64,000 nt of DNA, from assembly GCF_039537005.1 (NCBI RefSeq), contig NZ_BAAAZR010000002.1:930001-994000 (forward strand). Direction: 5' to 3'. Both the position numbers and the translations under genes were made by a program. Under the pieces are notes generated by a model. That model ran no database searches. It saw only the letters and a list, made by a program, of their open reading frames with translations, and had not been told where the DNA came from. Positions 49,665-58,445 of this stretch are shown in pieces; positions within the stretch are counted from its first letter, which is position 1, and each line of letters begins with the position of its first letter. This DNA is from Sphaerisporangium flaviroseum. GTDB taxonomy: Bacteria; Actinomycetota; Actinomycetes; Streptosporangiales; Streptosporangiaceae.

Positions 49665-50723
49665 ATGGGCCCGAGCCTCATGACCGCGACGGATCCAGGG
49701 CCGTTCCGGCTCCGCCGGAACACCCGCGACCTTCCGCAGGCGGTCGAGGCGCTGGCCGGCGCGTTGCCGGCGCGCACCCTGAAGACGGTGCTGGCCCAGG
49801 CGAACCGCACGGCGACCCGCAAGGGAAGCACGACGGCGTTCGGTTCGATGAGTCCCCGGCCGGCCGACTGGTACTGCTTCGAGTCCGGGGACAACGACAC
49901 CACCGAGTGGTACCCCCAGGGACTGACCTCCACTTCCGAGTCGGGTGACCAGGACGTCCAGGCGTTCGCCGCCACCTGGTACTGGAAACCGCAGGGCCCG
50001 GCGGCCGAGCGTGGCGTCCGCGTGTCCTTCCTCAGCCCCGCGACGAAGAAGTACCGCCACGTCCTACTGGTGGAGCCCAAGGGGACCTCCTACGCGGCCG
50101 TCAACATCCACGCGGGCGGGATCGCCTGGTACGGGGACCTGCTCTACGTCGCCGACACCTCGCGGGGGATGCGGGTGTTCGACACCCGGCACATCTACGA
50201 GGTCGAGGGCGACGACGACAAGATCGGGCTGAAGTCCGGTAAGTACCACGCCTTCGGCTACCGGTACGTGATGCCGCAGGTCGACGCCTGGAGCGCCACC
50301 GGGTCCGCCCGGTTCTCCTTCGCCGCCGTCGACCGCAGCACCAGCCCGCACATGTTCGTCTCGGGAGAGTACGTGGACCCCGCCGACGACCCCGGCCAGG
50401 TCGGGCGCGTGGCGCGCTGGCCGCTCGCCCCCGACGGCACGCTCGTCGCCGGCGCGGACGGCCTGGCCTCCGCGGCCGACGCGTTCACGCTCCCGGCGGG
50501 CAAGATCCAGGGCGCTCTCTCCTATAAGGGACGTTGGTACCTCAGCCAGGCGGCGTCGTCCACCAAGAACGGCTCACTCCTGGTCGTCTCGGCCGGACAG
50601 CCCGCCCAGGTCAAGAAGTTCCCGGTCGGCCCCGAGGACCTCACGTGCTGGAACGAGAAGAACCAGCTCTGGAGCCTCACCGAGTACAAGGGGCGCCGGG
50701 TCCTGTTCGCCGTCCCGGTGTGA
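49665..50723 (+). CDS. Hypothetical protein, beta-propeller-like
   Basis: The product has 352 residues from ATG 49665 (or 49680). Repeated strand-turn patterns such as GGIAWYGDLLYVADTSRGMRV and YKGRWYLSQAA suggest a beta-propeller. No signal peptide is seen. The frame stays open and coding-like for about 20 codons before 49665 without a start codon, so an N-terminal part, perhaps a signal, may have been lost. No catalytic motif recognised. Confidence 0.65.
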   Translation: MGPSLMTATDPGPFRLRRNTRDLPQAVEALAGALPARTLKTVLAQANRTATRKGSTTAFGSMSPRPADWYCFESGDNDTTEWYPQGLTSTSESGDQDVQAFAATWYWKPQGPAAERGVRVSFLSPATKKYRHVLLVEPKGTSYAAVNIHAGGIAWYGDLLYVADTSRGMRVFDTRHIYEVEGDDDKIGLKSGKYHAFGYRYVMPQVDAWSATGSARFSFAAVDRSTSPHMFVSGEYVDPADDPGQVGRVARWPLAPDGTLVAGADGLASAADAFTLPAGKIQGALSYKGRWYLSQAASSTKNGSLLVVSAGQPAQVKKFPVGPEDLTCWNEKNQLWSLTEYKGRRVLFAVPV

Positions 50724-50752
50724 GACCGCCTTCGCCGGGCTTGACCTACTTG

Positions 50753-50785
50753 CAGCCCGCTTACAGCCGGTGACGTAAGCGGCTG
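50753..50785. terminator. Hairpin after the propeller-like gene
   Basis: CCGCTTAC (50757-50764), 10-nt loop, GTAAGCGG (50775-50782), extended by CAG/CTG past one bulged C. Confidence 0.65.
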
Positions 50786-50882
50786 TCAATGAACATGCAG
50801 GTGAGCGCCTCTATCAATGAGTGTGTAAGACCCCCGGGGCCAAGCGATCGGACCGGGAAGACACTCGAACCGAGGAGAAACG

Positions 50883-51596
50883 ATGAAGCGCACCCTGCTT
50901 GGCCTCGCCGTCGCCGCCGTCGCCGGCCTGACCGTCACCATCCCGGCCACCTCCGCCTCCGCCGCCACCGGCGACTTCGGCCCCGACACCTGCCGCGAGG
51001 GCTACGTCTGGCGCGAGGCCCGCCCCGCCGACCACGTCTGTGTCACCCCGGGCGTCCGCACCCAGACCCGCTCCGACAACGCCGCCGCCGCCGGCCGGTG
51101 GACCTCCGGCGCGTTCGGCGCGCACACCTGCGTGACCGGCTACGTCTGGCGCGAGGCCTTCAGCGGCGACGACGTCTGTGTCGTCCCCGGAGTCCGCTCC
51201 CAGGCCAAGGCCGACAACGCCCAGGCCGCGAACCGTAAGGTCTCCGCCCGCCTGTGGATCAACAGGTACACCGTCGGGCCGACCGACAACGGTGACGGCA
51301 CCTCGACCACGACCTCGGTGGACGACATCGCCCGCATCAAGCTCAGCGGCGACCACTACAACTTCGGCCAGGTCAAGCTCTACCTGCGCTACAACACCGG
51401 CCGCCTGTTCTGGAGCGGCACCGTCAACGCCACCGCGCACAGCGGCTTCGCGGGCGGCAGCTTCGGCAAGAAGACCGGCGTCTTCGACTGCTCGGCCGCC
51501 GGCAAGCCCAGCAACGGCTACGCCCAGGCCTACGACGTCCTCTCCGGCCGCTGGTCGGCACGCGTCCCGGTCCGGATCGGCTGCGCCGTCCTTTGA
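50883..51596 (+). CDS. Secreted protein with two TCxxGYVWREA repeats
   Basis: The product has 237 residues. Signal peptide 1-28 (ASA|A). Two tandem units of about 43 residues (30-73 and 76-118) share the order TC..GYVWREA, D.VCV.PGVR and DN..A, each with one Cys pair. The C-terminal domain (about 120-237) is beta-rich: INRYTVGPTDN, VKLYLRYNTGRLFWSGTVN. The repeat occurs in many actinomycete secreted proteins, with no function I can name. AGGAG lies seven nt before ATG 50883. Confidence 0.78.
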   Translation: MKRTLLGLAVAAVAGLTVTIPATSASAATGDFGPDTCREGYVWREARPADHVCVTPGVRTQTRSDNAAAAGRWTSGAFGAHTCVTGYVWREAFSGDDVCVVPGVRSQAKADNAQAANRKVSARLWINRYTVGPTDNGDGTSTTTSVDDIARIKLSGDHYNFGQVKLYLRYNTGRLFWSGTVNATAHSGFAGGSFGKKTGVFDCSAAGKPSNGYAQAYDVLSGRWSARVPVRIGCAVL

Positions 51597-51730
51597 CCCA
51601 CCTGGCGACGGCACGCGGGGCACGCCGCCATGCGCTGACCCTCACCCGACCCTGAGCGCGAACCCTGACTCGTCCCTGAACTCGATCTCGGCATATGTCG
51701 CCGGCCGGTCCGGCGGCCTAGCGTGAAGCC

Positions 51731-51898
51731 ATGGGACGCATTCTTCTGCTCGTCGTAGCCGTCATCGTCGGTTTCTTCCTCCTCGGCACCGTGCTGAGCC
51801 TGGTCGCCGGCATCGTCAAGTGGGCGCTGATCATCGGGGTGGTCATCCTCGCGGTGGCGGCGCTCTCCAAGATCTTCGGTTCTCGAGAGGCCCGGTGA
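51731..51898 (+). CDS. Small membrane protein, 55 residues
   Basis: ATG 51731 to TGA 51898. Sequence begins MGRILLLVVAVIVGFFLLG and contains a second hydrophobic stretch (WALIIGVVILAVAAL) before a basic tail (SREAR). Two membrane segments joined by a short turn. Small hairpin membrane proteins like this are common and mostly uncharacterised. Confidence 0.62.
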   Translation: MGRILLLVVAVIVGFFLLGTVLSLVAGIVKWALIIGVVILAVAALSKIFGSREAR

Positions 51899-52045
51899 CG
51901 CGGGGCGGACGGTGCCCTCGCGTGGCCGTCCGCTTCCGCCCATCGATGCCGTCTACCGGCGCCTGCGAGCCGAGGCGCTGGTAGGCGCCACGGCTGGTGG
52001 GTATGGGTCGGGTGACCTGCCGCCTCAGACGTAACAGGAGGAACC

Positions 52046-52513
52046 ATGCGGTTTCTCGCACGTCCCCATCACCTTCCCGCGCGAATCGCCACCGGGGCGT
52101 ACATCCTGAACTCCGGACTCACGAAGCTGGACGCGGACGAGCAGACGGCGGCGGGGGTGCACGGCATGGCCGCCGGCAGCTACCCCTTTCTCAAACGCCT
52201 GGACCCCGAGCGGTTCACGAAACTCCTGGCGATGGCCGAGATCTCCCTCGGGACGGCGCTGATCCTCCCGGTGGTCCCTACGGCCCTCGCCGGCGCGGCG
52301 CTCACGGCCTTCGGCGCCGGCCTGCTCGGCCTCTACCTCCGCACGCCCGGTCTGCGACGGCCGGGCGACATCCGCCCGACGCCCGAGGGCGTGGGCGTGG
52401 CCAAGGACGTATGGCTGGTCGGCATCGGCCTCAGCATGCTCATCGACGAATGCGCCGGCGGCTCTCCCGCCGGCACGCGCAGGTCATCTGTGGCCCGCCG
52501 CCGGCGGCGCTGA
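52046..52513 (+). CDS. DoxX-like membrane protein
   Basis: The product has 155 residues; AGGAGG lies four nt before ATG 52046. It has a DoxX-type four-helix pattern: RIATGAYILNSGLTK, LLAMAEISLGTALIL, ALTAFGAGLLGLYL and WLVGIGLSML. The family is linked to membrane redox and stress roles without a fixed activity. A basic C-terminal tail ends it. Convergent with the RpiR-type regulator. Confidence 0.78.
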   Translation: MRFLARPHHLPARIATGAYILNSGLTKLDADEQTAAGVHGMAAGSYPFLKRLDPERFTKLLAMAEISLGTALILPVVPTALAGAALTAFGAGLLGLYLRTPGLRRPGDIRPTPEGVGVAKDVWLVGIGLSMLIDECAGGSPAGTRRSSVARRRRR

Positions 52514-52577
52514 GGCGGCCACGGGCGGCGGCGTTGCGGCTGCTACGGGCCTCCGGACGGCCACGGGCGGCCGCGCC

Positions 52578-53483
52578 TCACGACGGCTTGCGGGGCCGGG
52601 GGCGGGACTCGGAGACGAACTGGTCGAGGGCGTCGCGGGTGGCTCGCAGGGCCTCGTTGGAGACCTCGGAGGTGCGCTGGGCGACGCCGACGAAGACGTA
52701 GTCGACCAGCAGGAGCTGGCTGATGCGGCTGGCCAGCGCGCCGGGACGGAAGGCCGACTCCCGGCCCGCCGAGATCAGCACGTGGCTGGACACCTCGGCG
52801 AGCGCCGACCGGGGATTGTTGGTGATCGCCACGGTCGTCGCGCCGGCCTGGTGCGCGCGGCGCATCGGCTCCAGCACGTCGGGGGTCTCACCCGTGCAGC
52901 TCACCCCGACCGCGACGTCGCCGGGCCGCAGTAACACGGCGCTGGTCAGCGCCAGGTGCGCGTCGGTGAACGCGTGGGCGGACAGGCCGATGCGCAGGAG
53001 CTTCTGGGACATGTCGGCCGCCACCAGCCCCGAGGCCGCGACGCCGTAGACGTCGATGCGCCGGGCCGCGGTGATGGCGTCGACCACCTCGCCGAGCCGC
53101 TCGGGGGAGAGCTGCGCCGCGGTGTCCTCCAGTGCGTCGGCCTCGGCACGGGTGACCTTGGCGATCACGTCGGAGAGCGGGTCGTCGGGGGCGAGATCAC
53201 CGGGGACGAGCCTGTCGGGCACCTGGCGGGTGGCCGCGGCCGCGGCGAGGGCCAGCCGGAGCTGGGCGTACCCGGAGAAGCCGAGCACCCGTGCGGTGCG
53301 CACGATGGTCGCCTCGCTGGTCGACGATGCGGCGCTCAGCTCGGTGATCGTGCTCCGGGCGACGGTCGCGGGGTCGTCGAGGATGAGCCGGGCGATGATC
53401 TGCGCGGAGGGGGTCAGAGAGGGAAGGACGGCCCGCACCCGGGCGACCAGGTTCTCAGGGGTCGAGCGTTGCGGGTCGATCAT
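52578..53483 (-). CDS. RpiR/MurR-type regulator with SIS domain
   Basis: The product has 301 residues. HTH_6 domain about 10-85 (TITELSAASSTSEATIVRTAR); SIS domain about 125-265, the phosphosugar-binding fold (IDVYGVAASGLVAADMSQKL, GVSCTGETPDVLEPMRRA). Members such as MurR sense MurNAc-6-P or other phosphosugars. With NagZ, a GH10-like hydrolase and a GlcNAc-kinase beside it, a role in controlling amino-sugar or muropeptide use is likely. Matching palindromes lie at 55317 and 55359. Confidence 0.9.
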   Translation of the reverse strand: MIDPQRSTPENLVARVRAVLPSLTPSAQIIARLILDDPATVARSTITELSAASSTSEATIVRTARVLGFSGYAQLRLALAAAAATRQVPDRLVPGDLAPDDPLSDVIAKVTRAEADALEDTAAQLSPERLGEVVDAITAARRIDVYGVAASGLVAADMSQKLLRIGLSAHAFTDAHLALTSAVLLRPGDVAVGVSCTGETPDVLEPMRRAHQAGATTVAITNNPRSALAEVSSHVLISAGRESAFRPGALASRISQLLLVDYVFVGVAQRTSEVSNEALRATRDALDQFVSESRPRPRKPS

Positions 53484-53627
53484 TGGGTTCCTTTTCTGTT
53501 ACCGACAGATTACTCAATCCTGGTACTACGGAGCCCGGCGGGGAGTTTCGACTTGTAGTCAGCCGCGCGATGCCCCCGCTGTCAGGGCACGCCTGTGTCC
53601 CGGTTCCCGCAGGGATGAGGTGTGTGT

Positions 53628-55169
53628 TCAGGCTCGGGTGAGCCATTCGGCGGCGGCCAGCGCGGAGACCAGGGAGTTGCCGCTGGTGGTCAGGTAGGCG
53701 GCGCCCACCGGACGGCTCGGCAGGCCCATCTCGATCACGATCGCGTCCGGGCGGCGGCGGAGGATCTCCGCCAGGTTGTCCCCCATCCAGCCGTGCCGGT
53801 GCGCGTCGTGGGTGACCACCACCAGGGGCGACTGGCTTTGGTCACGCAGCTCAGGGAGGCCGTGCCGGTCCGGCGTCAGGGTCGTCACGGTGGTGCCCGG
53901 CAGCCGTCCGGCCAGGGCCTCGCCGGGCCCGTACGGCACGGCGCCACCGATCGCCTGATGGGGACGCGCGGTCATCTCGATCACCTGGGGCGGCCGGGTG
54001 AGGACCGGGCGTTCGAGGGCGTCCTCGCCCAGGGTCACGCGAAGCGCCCTGCGGGCCGTGTCCAGGCCGAGCCGGGAGACACCGTGCTCCGGGTCCACCT
54101 CGACCACCACCGGCCCACGCCGGCCGGACTCGTGTCCCTGCCCCAGGCCGTGCTCGCCGTCTCCGTCCTGGCGGTTGGACTCGTGCCAGGACACCAGCGC
54201 GCGCACCCGGCCCGCCGCCTCGGCCAGGCGCGCCTCGTCGAGGACGCCGTCGCGCACCGCCTGGGCGATCGCCGCGCGCAACTCGGCGACGTTCTCCCCG
54301 CCGGGGGAGGTGATCCCCACACAGATCGCGTCGGCGCCCGCGGCCAGCGCGCTTACGGCGATCTCCGTCTGGGGGAGGTGGGCGGCGACGGCCTTCATCT
54401 CGATCGCGTCCGTCACCGCCAGGCCGCCGAACCCCAGTTCCTCGCGGAGCAGCTCCGTGAGCACGCGGCGGCTGAGGGTCGCGGGCCGCTCGGGGTCCAG
54501 GGACGGCACCATCAGGTGGCCGCACATGATCGCCTGGACCCCCGCCGCGATGGCGGCGCGGAACGGCGGCAGGTCACGGTGCTCCAGCAGCTCACGTGAC
54601 GCGTGGACGGTGGCCAACGCGAGATGGGAGTCGGTGACGGTGTCCCCGTGCCCGGGGAAGTGCTTGGCGCAGGCGGCGACACCGGTGCTCTGCAGGCCGG
54701 CCACCCAGGCCGCGGTGTGCCGGGCCACGAGCCCGGCGTCGGCGCCGAAGGACCGTATGCCGATCACCGGATTGTCCGGATCGGCGTTGACGTCCACGTC
54801 CGGGGCGTAGTCGAGGGTCACCCCCGCCGCGCCGAGAAGCCGGCCGATCTCCATGCCGGTCCGCTCGGTCCGGTCGGTCTCGTCGACCACGCCCAGGGCG
54901 GCGTTGCCCGGCCACGAGCTGCCGGTGGCGGCCTCAAGGCGGGTGACCGAGCCGCCCTCCTCGTCCACGGCGATGATGACCTGCGGGTTCTCCTGGCGGA
55001 GCCGCCATACGAGCCCGGGGGAGTCGGGCGAGATGTTGCGGGCGAACAGCACCACTCCCCCGAGGCCGCCGGCGAGCTGCCGCAGCAGCCAGTCCGGAGG
55101 CGTGGTGCCGTCGAACCCCACCTGGAGCACGGTGGCGGCGAGGCGGTCGAGATCAGCGCTGTGCGGCAT
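53628..55169 (-). CDS. nagZ: GH3 beta-N-acetylhexosaminidase (NagZ-like)
   Basis: The product has 513 residues. GH3 N-terminal domain with the NagZ signature KHFPGHGDTVTDSH and nucleophile D254 in VTDAIEMKA; the His in the FPGHGDT loop is the family's general acid. A C-terminal domain (about 345-513) follows, as in two-domain Gram-positive forms. No signal peptide. It removes GlcNAc from muropeptides or chito-oligosaccharides. Transcribed toward the RpiR gene, 144 bp away. Confidence 0.92.
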   Translation of the reverse strand: MPHSADLDRLAATVLQVGFDGTTPPDWLLRQLAGGLGGVVLFARNISPDSPGLVWRLRQENPQVIIAVDEEGGSVTRLEAATGSSWPGNAALGVVDETDRTERTGMEIGRLLGAAGVTLDYAPDVDVNADPDNPVIGIRSFGADAGLVARHTAAWVAGLQSTGVAACAKHFPGHGDTVTDSHLALATVHASRELLEHRDLPPFRAAIAAGVQAIMCGHLMVPSLDPERPATLSRRVLTELLREELGFGGLAVTDAIEMKAVAAHLPQTEIAVSALAAGADAICVGITSPGGENVAELRAAIAQAVRDGVLDEARLAEAAGRVRALVSWHESNRQDGDGEHGLGQGHESGRRGPVVVEVDPEHGVSRLGLDTARRALRVTLGEDALERPVLTRPPQVIEMTARPHQAIGGAVPYGPGEALAGRLPGTTVTTLTPDRHGLPELRDQSQSPLVVVTHDAHRHGWMGDNLAEILRRRPDAIVIEMGLPSRPVGAAYLTTSGNSLVSALAAAEWLTRA

Positions 55170-55316
55170 GCGGGCTTCCGGTTCGTCGGTGCGGCTGGTC
55201 GCTGCCGGCCCTCTTCAATCCTTCCCGTATGGGGGCCGATCGATCTCGCCGGCGACGGTGCTCGTGCCTGCGGGTTTGCGTCAATGTGGCGTTACCTGTC
55301 ATTTCACATATCTTCT

Positions 55317-55333
55317 ATGAAGCTTTCCTTCAT
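55317..55333. promoter_or_regulatory. Palindrome A in the nagZ/GH10-like divergent promoter
   Basis: ATGAAG (55317-55322), CTTTC, CTTCAT (55328-55333). RpiR-family operators often pair TGAA and TTCA half-sites like these. The 338-bp gap 55170-55507 holds no gene, only these sites and an AGGTC-AC-GACCT repeat at 55346-55357. Confidence 0.6.
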
Positions 55334-55358
55334 CCACTCTTCGTTAGGTCACGACCTG

Positions 55359-55375
55359 ATGACGATTTCCTTCAG
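55359..55375. promoter_or_regulatory. Palindrome B, 42 bp from palindrome A
   Basis: ATGACGATTTCCTTCAG matches palindrome A at 14 of 17 positions. The 42-bp centre-to-centre distance is four helical turns, so both sites face the same side of the DNA. Confidence 0.55.
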
Positions 55376-55507
55376 GGTCATTGATCCCACGGAAACCTTC
55401 TGCCATCTTCACGCCGGAGGCCCCCGTCGGCGCCCAGGCCATGGCCGGCGCCGGGGCCTCGTCGCCGGAGCGGCCAGAGGTCTCTCACCACGCCGTCCGG
55501 AGGCCGC

Positions 55508-57106
55508 ATGCGCCCGCGCCCGGTGAGCCGCAGGGACGTACTGAAAGGCCTGGCGGCGGCCACACTCGTCCCGCTCGCACTCGGGCAGCGCCCGGCCTAC
55601 CGCGCCGACGCCGCCGGGCCTCACGATCACGCCGGTGACGCTCTCCACGCCGGCTCCGGCGCGACGGCCGCCCTGGCCTCGCCGCGCCAGATGCGCGGCA
55701 TGTGGATCGCGTCCGTCGCGAACGCCAACTGGCCCTCGCTCACCGGTCTGCCCGTCGCCGAGCAGAAGAGAGAGTTCGTCTCCTGGCTCGACCTGGCCAA
55801 CGAGCGCCGGTTCAACGCGGTCTTCGTCCAGATCCGCCCGACGGCCGACGCCTTCTGGCCCTCGCCGTACGAGCCGTGGTCGCAGTACCTCACGGGCGTC
55901 CAGGGGCGGGACCCGGGATACGACCCGCTCGCCTTCATGATCGAGGCCGCTCACGAGCGCGGGCTGGCCTTCCACGCGTGGTTCAACCCCTACCGCGTCT
56001 CCATGCAGGCCGATCCGGCCCTGCTCGCGCCGGAGCACCCGGTGCGCCGCCACCCTCACTGGGGGGTCGCCTACGGCGGCTCGCTGTACTACAACCCGGG
56101 GTTGCCCGAGGTCCGTGCCTTCGTCCAGGACGCGATCATGGACGCGGTCACTCGCTACGACATCGACGGCGTGCACTTCGACGACTACTTCTACCCCTAT
56201 CCCCTCGACGGGCAGGAGTTCGGTGACGCGGACGCCTACGCCCGCCACGGGGCCGGGTTCCCCGACCGGGCCGCGTGGCGCAGGAACAACGTCGACCTGC
56301 TGATCAAGGAGATCGGGCAGCGCGTCCGCACGGAGAAGCCCGAGGTCCAGTGGGGGATCAGCCCGTTCGGCATCTGGCGCAACTCGACCACCGACCCGCT
56401 GGGCTCGGCGACGACGGGCTCGGAGTCCTACGACCAGCAGTACGCCGACACCCGGGGATGGGTGAAGAAGGGCTGGCTCGACTACGTCGTCCCGCAGCTC
56501 TACTGGAACATCGGCCTGCCGGCCGCCGACTACGCGGTCCTCACCCCCTGGTGGGCCGAGGCCGTGGCCGGCACCGGCACCCAGCTCTGGATCGGGCAGG
56601 CCGCCTACAACGTGGGCGTCGCCGGACAGCCCCCGGCCTGGCAGGACCCGGCGGAGCTCTCACGGCACCTGACCCTCAACCGCGAGCACCCGCAGATCGG
56701 CGGTGACGTCTACTTCAGCTCGACCGACGTGCGCGCCGACCGGCTGGGATTCTTCACCCGGCTCGAGAACGACCACTACACGCGACCGGCGCTCGGTCCG
56801 GTGCTCCCGCGGCTGGCCGAGGGCGACCCGCCCCGGCGGCCCGTCATCACCCACGCGCGCCATACGGGGAAGGGCGTCGAACTCGGCTTCCGCGCGACCG
56901 GTCACGGCGAGCCGCGGCTGTACGCGGTCTACCGCTTCGGCGGACAGGACGCGGCGGAGGCCGAGGGGCTGGTGGCGGTGGTGCCGGGCGGACATCGGGG
57001 CGAGTTCCTCGACACCGGTGGCAAGCGTGGCGCGTGCTATCGGGTGACCGCCCTCGACCGGGCCAACCGGCAGAGCGAGCCCAGCCCTTCACACCAGGTG
57101 CGATAG
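55508..57106 (+). CDS. Tat-exported GH10-like (GHL10) hydrolase
   Basis: The product has 532 residues. A twin-arginine signal (SRRDVLKG followed by a hydrophobic stretch) at 1-35. The GHL10/DUF187 (beta/alpha)8 domain spans about 58-390: RQMRGMWIASVANANWPS, FNAVFVQIRPTADAFWPS and DGVHFDDYFYPYP. A beta-rich C-terminal domain (about 440-532) is Fn3-like. The family is predicted glycosidases; some act on cell-wall or amino-sugar polymers. Genomic neighbours support an amino-sugar substrate. ATG 55508 lacks a strong ribosome-binding site. Confidence 0.85.
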   Translation: MRPRPVSRRDVLKGLAAATLVPLALGQRPAYRADAAGPHDHAGDALHAGSGATAALASPRQMRGMWIASVANANWPSLTGLPVAEQKREFVSWLDLANERRFNAVFVQIRPTADAFWPSPYEPWSQYLTGVQGRDPGYDPLAFMIEAAHERGLAFHAWFNPYRVSMQADPALLAPEHPVRRHPHWGVAYGGSLYYNPGLPEVRAFVQDAIMDAVTRYDIDGVHFDDYFYPYPLDGQEFGDADAYARHGAGFPDRAAWRRNNVDLLIKEIGQRVRTEKPEVQWGISPFGIWRNSTTDPLGSATTGSESYDQQYADTRGWVKKGWLDYVVPQLYWNIGLPAADYAVLTPWWAEAVAGTGTQLWIGQAAYNVGVAGQPPAWQDPAELSRHLTLNREHPQIGGDVYFSSTDVRADRLGFFTRLENDHYTRPALGPVLPRLAEGDPPRRPVITHARHTGKGVELGFRATGHGEPRLYAVYRFGGQDAAEAEGLVAVVPGGHRGEFLDTGGKRGACYRVTALDRANRQSEPSPSHQVR

Positions 57107-57130
57107 CCCGGCACGAAGCCGGATCCTCGG

Positions 57131-57146
57131 GTCACATGGATGTGAC
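57131..57146. terminator. Hairpin between convergent GHL10 and kinase genes
   Basis: GTCACAT-GG-ATGTGAC, 7-bp arms, in the 61-bp convergent gap. Tight loop; more likely a shared terminator-type element than an operator, since no promoter points out of this gap. Confidence 0.4.
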
Positions 57147-57167
57147 GGGCTGGACGAGGTGGTTTCG

Positions 57168-58445
57168 TCAGCCGGTGGTGATGAGGCGGTGGTGGGCCGC
57201 CTCGATTTCCGCGCCGGGCATCCCGCGCCGGTCTCCGGCAGGCGGAGCGGTGGTGTTCCAGGCGCGGGCGGCGGTACGGAGGGCCAGCGCGGCGGCTCCG
57301 GCCGCGCCGTCACGGGACAGGACGACCAGGCGGCCGGGCAGCGACTCCCTGACCCGTTCGGCGACCAGGGTCGGCCGGGTCAGCAACGAGCCCGCGAGGA
57401 CCACGGGCAGGCCGGGATCGCCGGGGCCCACCGTCTCGAGAGTGCGGACGAGCAGACGGGCGGCGTCGTCGAGGATGGTGAGGGCGACCCTGTCGCCCTC
57501 ACGGGCGGCCGCCTCCACGACCGGGCTGAGCGTCCCCAGCCGCGCCGGCTCCCCGCCGTACACCGCCGCGACGATGGCCTGCGCCAGCGCTTCGCCGCTC
57601 ACGATGGGCTGCGCCGGCGCCTCGCCGCTCACGATGGGCCGCGCCGGCGCCTCGCCACTCCCAGACGCGTTCTCGGCCGCGTCGGCCGGTGCCTTACCGG
57701 TCGCAGGCGCGTTCTCGGCCGCGTCGGGCATGAGCGCGGGCAGGACGCGGTCGACGAGCACCGTGGGGCGGCCTCGGCCGTCGAGGGCGGTCAGGGCCGC
57801 CTGGACGGCCCGCCGCCCGATCCACACGCCCGACCCCTCGTCCCCGAGCAGCCATCCGTACCCGTCGCAACGGCGGGTGATCTCGCGATCCTCGATGCGC
57901 GCGGCCACGGCGCCCGTACCCGCGATGATCACACTGCCGGTCGGGCCGGAGGTCGCGCCGGCGAAGGCCACCAGGATGTCCGGGACCACGACCGGGAGCC
58001 CCGGGAGGCCGGCGGCCCGCCACGCGTCCGTGGCCAGCGCGCATGCCTGCCTTCGGCCCGCCTCGCTGGCGCCGGCGAGCCCGAACACCCCGCCGAGCAC
58101 GTCCTCCGTACGGAACCGGGGGCCGATGCGCGACAGTGCCTCGGTCAGGGCGCGCGCGAGGTTTCCTCCGGCGTCGCGGGCGGAGCGCGGATTGGCCCCT
58201 CCGGCCTGGCCTCGGGCGAGGATCTCACCGTCCAGGGTGGCGACCAGGCAGCGCGTGCTGGTGCCGCCCCCGTCGACGCCGACGACCAGGCGACGCGTGC
58301 TCAAGGTGCCCTCGTCCACGCCCGCGGCCACATGGCGCGTACCGGTGCCGTCTGCGGCCAAATGGCCGGTGCCGGTGCTGGTGCCGCCTGTGGCCGCATG
58401 GCCGGTGCCGGTGTCGCCGGTGGCTGGGGGGCCGGTGTTTCCCAT
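57168..58445 (-). CDS. BadF/BadG-type N-acetylglucosamine kinase
   Basis: The product has 425 residues. ASKHA ATPase fold: phosphate-binding VVGVDGGGTSTRCLVA (about 54-69), GVFGLAGAS, IIAGTGAVA and GWLLGDEGSGVWIG. It phosphorylates GlcNAc or a related amino sugar, feeding recycling. Two low-complexity stretches are unusual: a Thr/Gly-rich N-terminal extension of about 50 residues, and a central insert of about 50 residues made of Ala/Pro repeats ending SGEALAQAIVAAVYGG. A downstream start nearer VDEG is possible. Confidence 0.85.
   Translation of the reverse strand: MGNTGPPATGDTGTGHAATGGTSTGTGHLAADGTGTRHVAAGVDEGTLSTRRLVVGVDGGGTSTRCLVATLDGEILARGQAGGANPRSARDAGGNLARALTEALSRIGPRFRTEDVLGGVFGLAGASEAGRRQACALATDAWRAAGLPGLPVVVPDILVAFAGATSGPTGSVIIAGTGAVAARIEDREITRRCDGYGWLLGDEGSGVWIGRRAVQAALTALDGRGRPTVLVDRVLPALMPDAAENAPATGKAPADAAENASGSGEAPARPIVSGEAPAQPIVSGEALAQAIVAAVYGGEPARLGTLSPVVEAAAREGDRVALTILDDAARLLVRTLETVGPGDPGLPVVLAGSLLTRPTLVAERVRESLPGRLVVLSRDGAAGAAALALRTAARAWNTTAPPAGDRRGMPGAEIEAAHHRLITTG
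57571..57660 (-). repeat. Three tandem 30-bp in-frame repeats in the kinase gene
   Basis: Units 57571-57600, 57601-57630 and 57631-57660, each encoding ten residues of type SGEAPAQPIV. A second repeated block, GCGTTCTCGGCCGCGTCGG, occurs at 57668 and again about 43 bp later. Confidence 0.85.

Noticed and set aside
52514..52577. GGCCACGGGCGGC direct repeats between the DoxX and RpiR genes
   Set aside because: Short, GC-rich and in a convergent gap; likely chance or remnant terminator sequence.
57131..57146. CRP-like operator GTCACAT-GG-ATGTGAC
   Set aside because: It lies between two convergent gene ends with no promoter nearby, and the half-sites are inverted relative to TGTGA-N6-TCACA.
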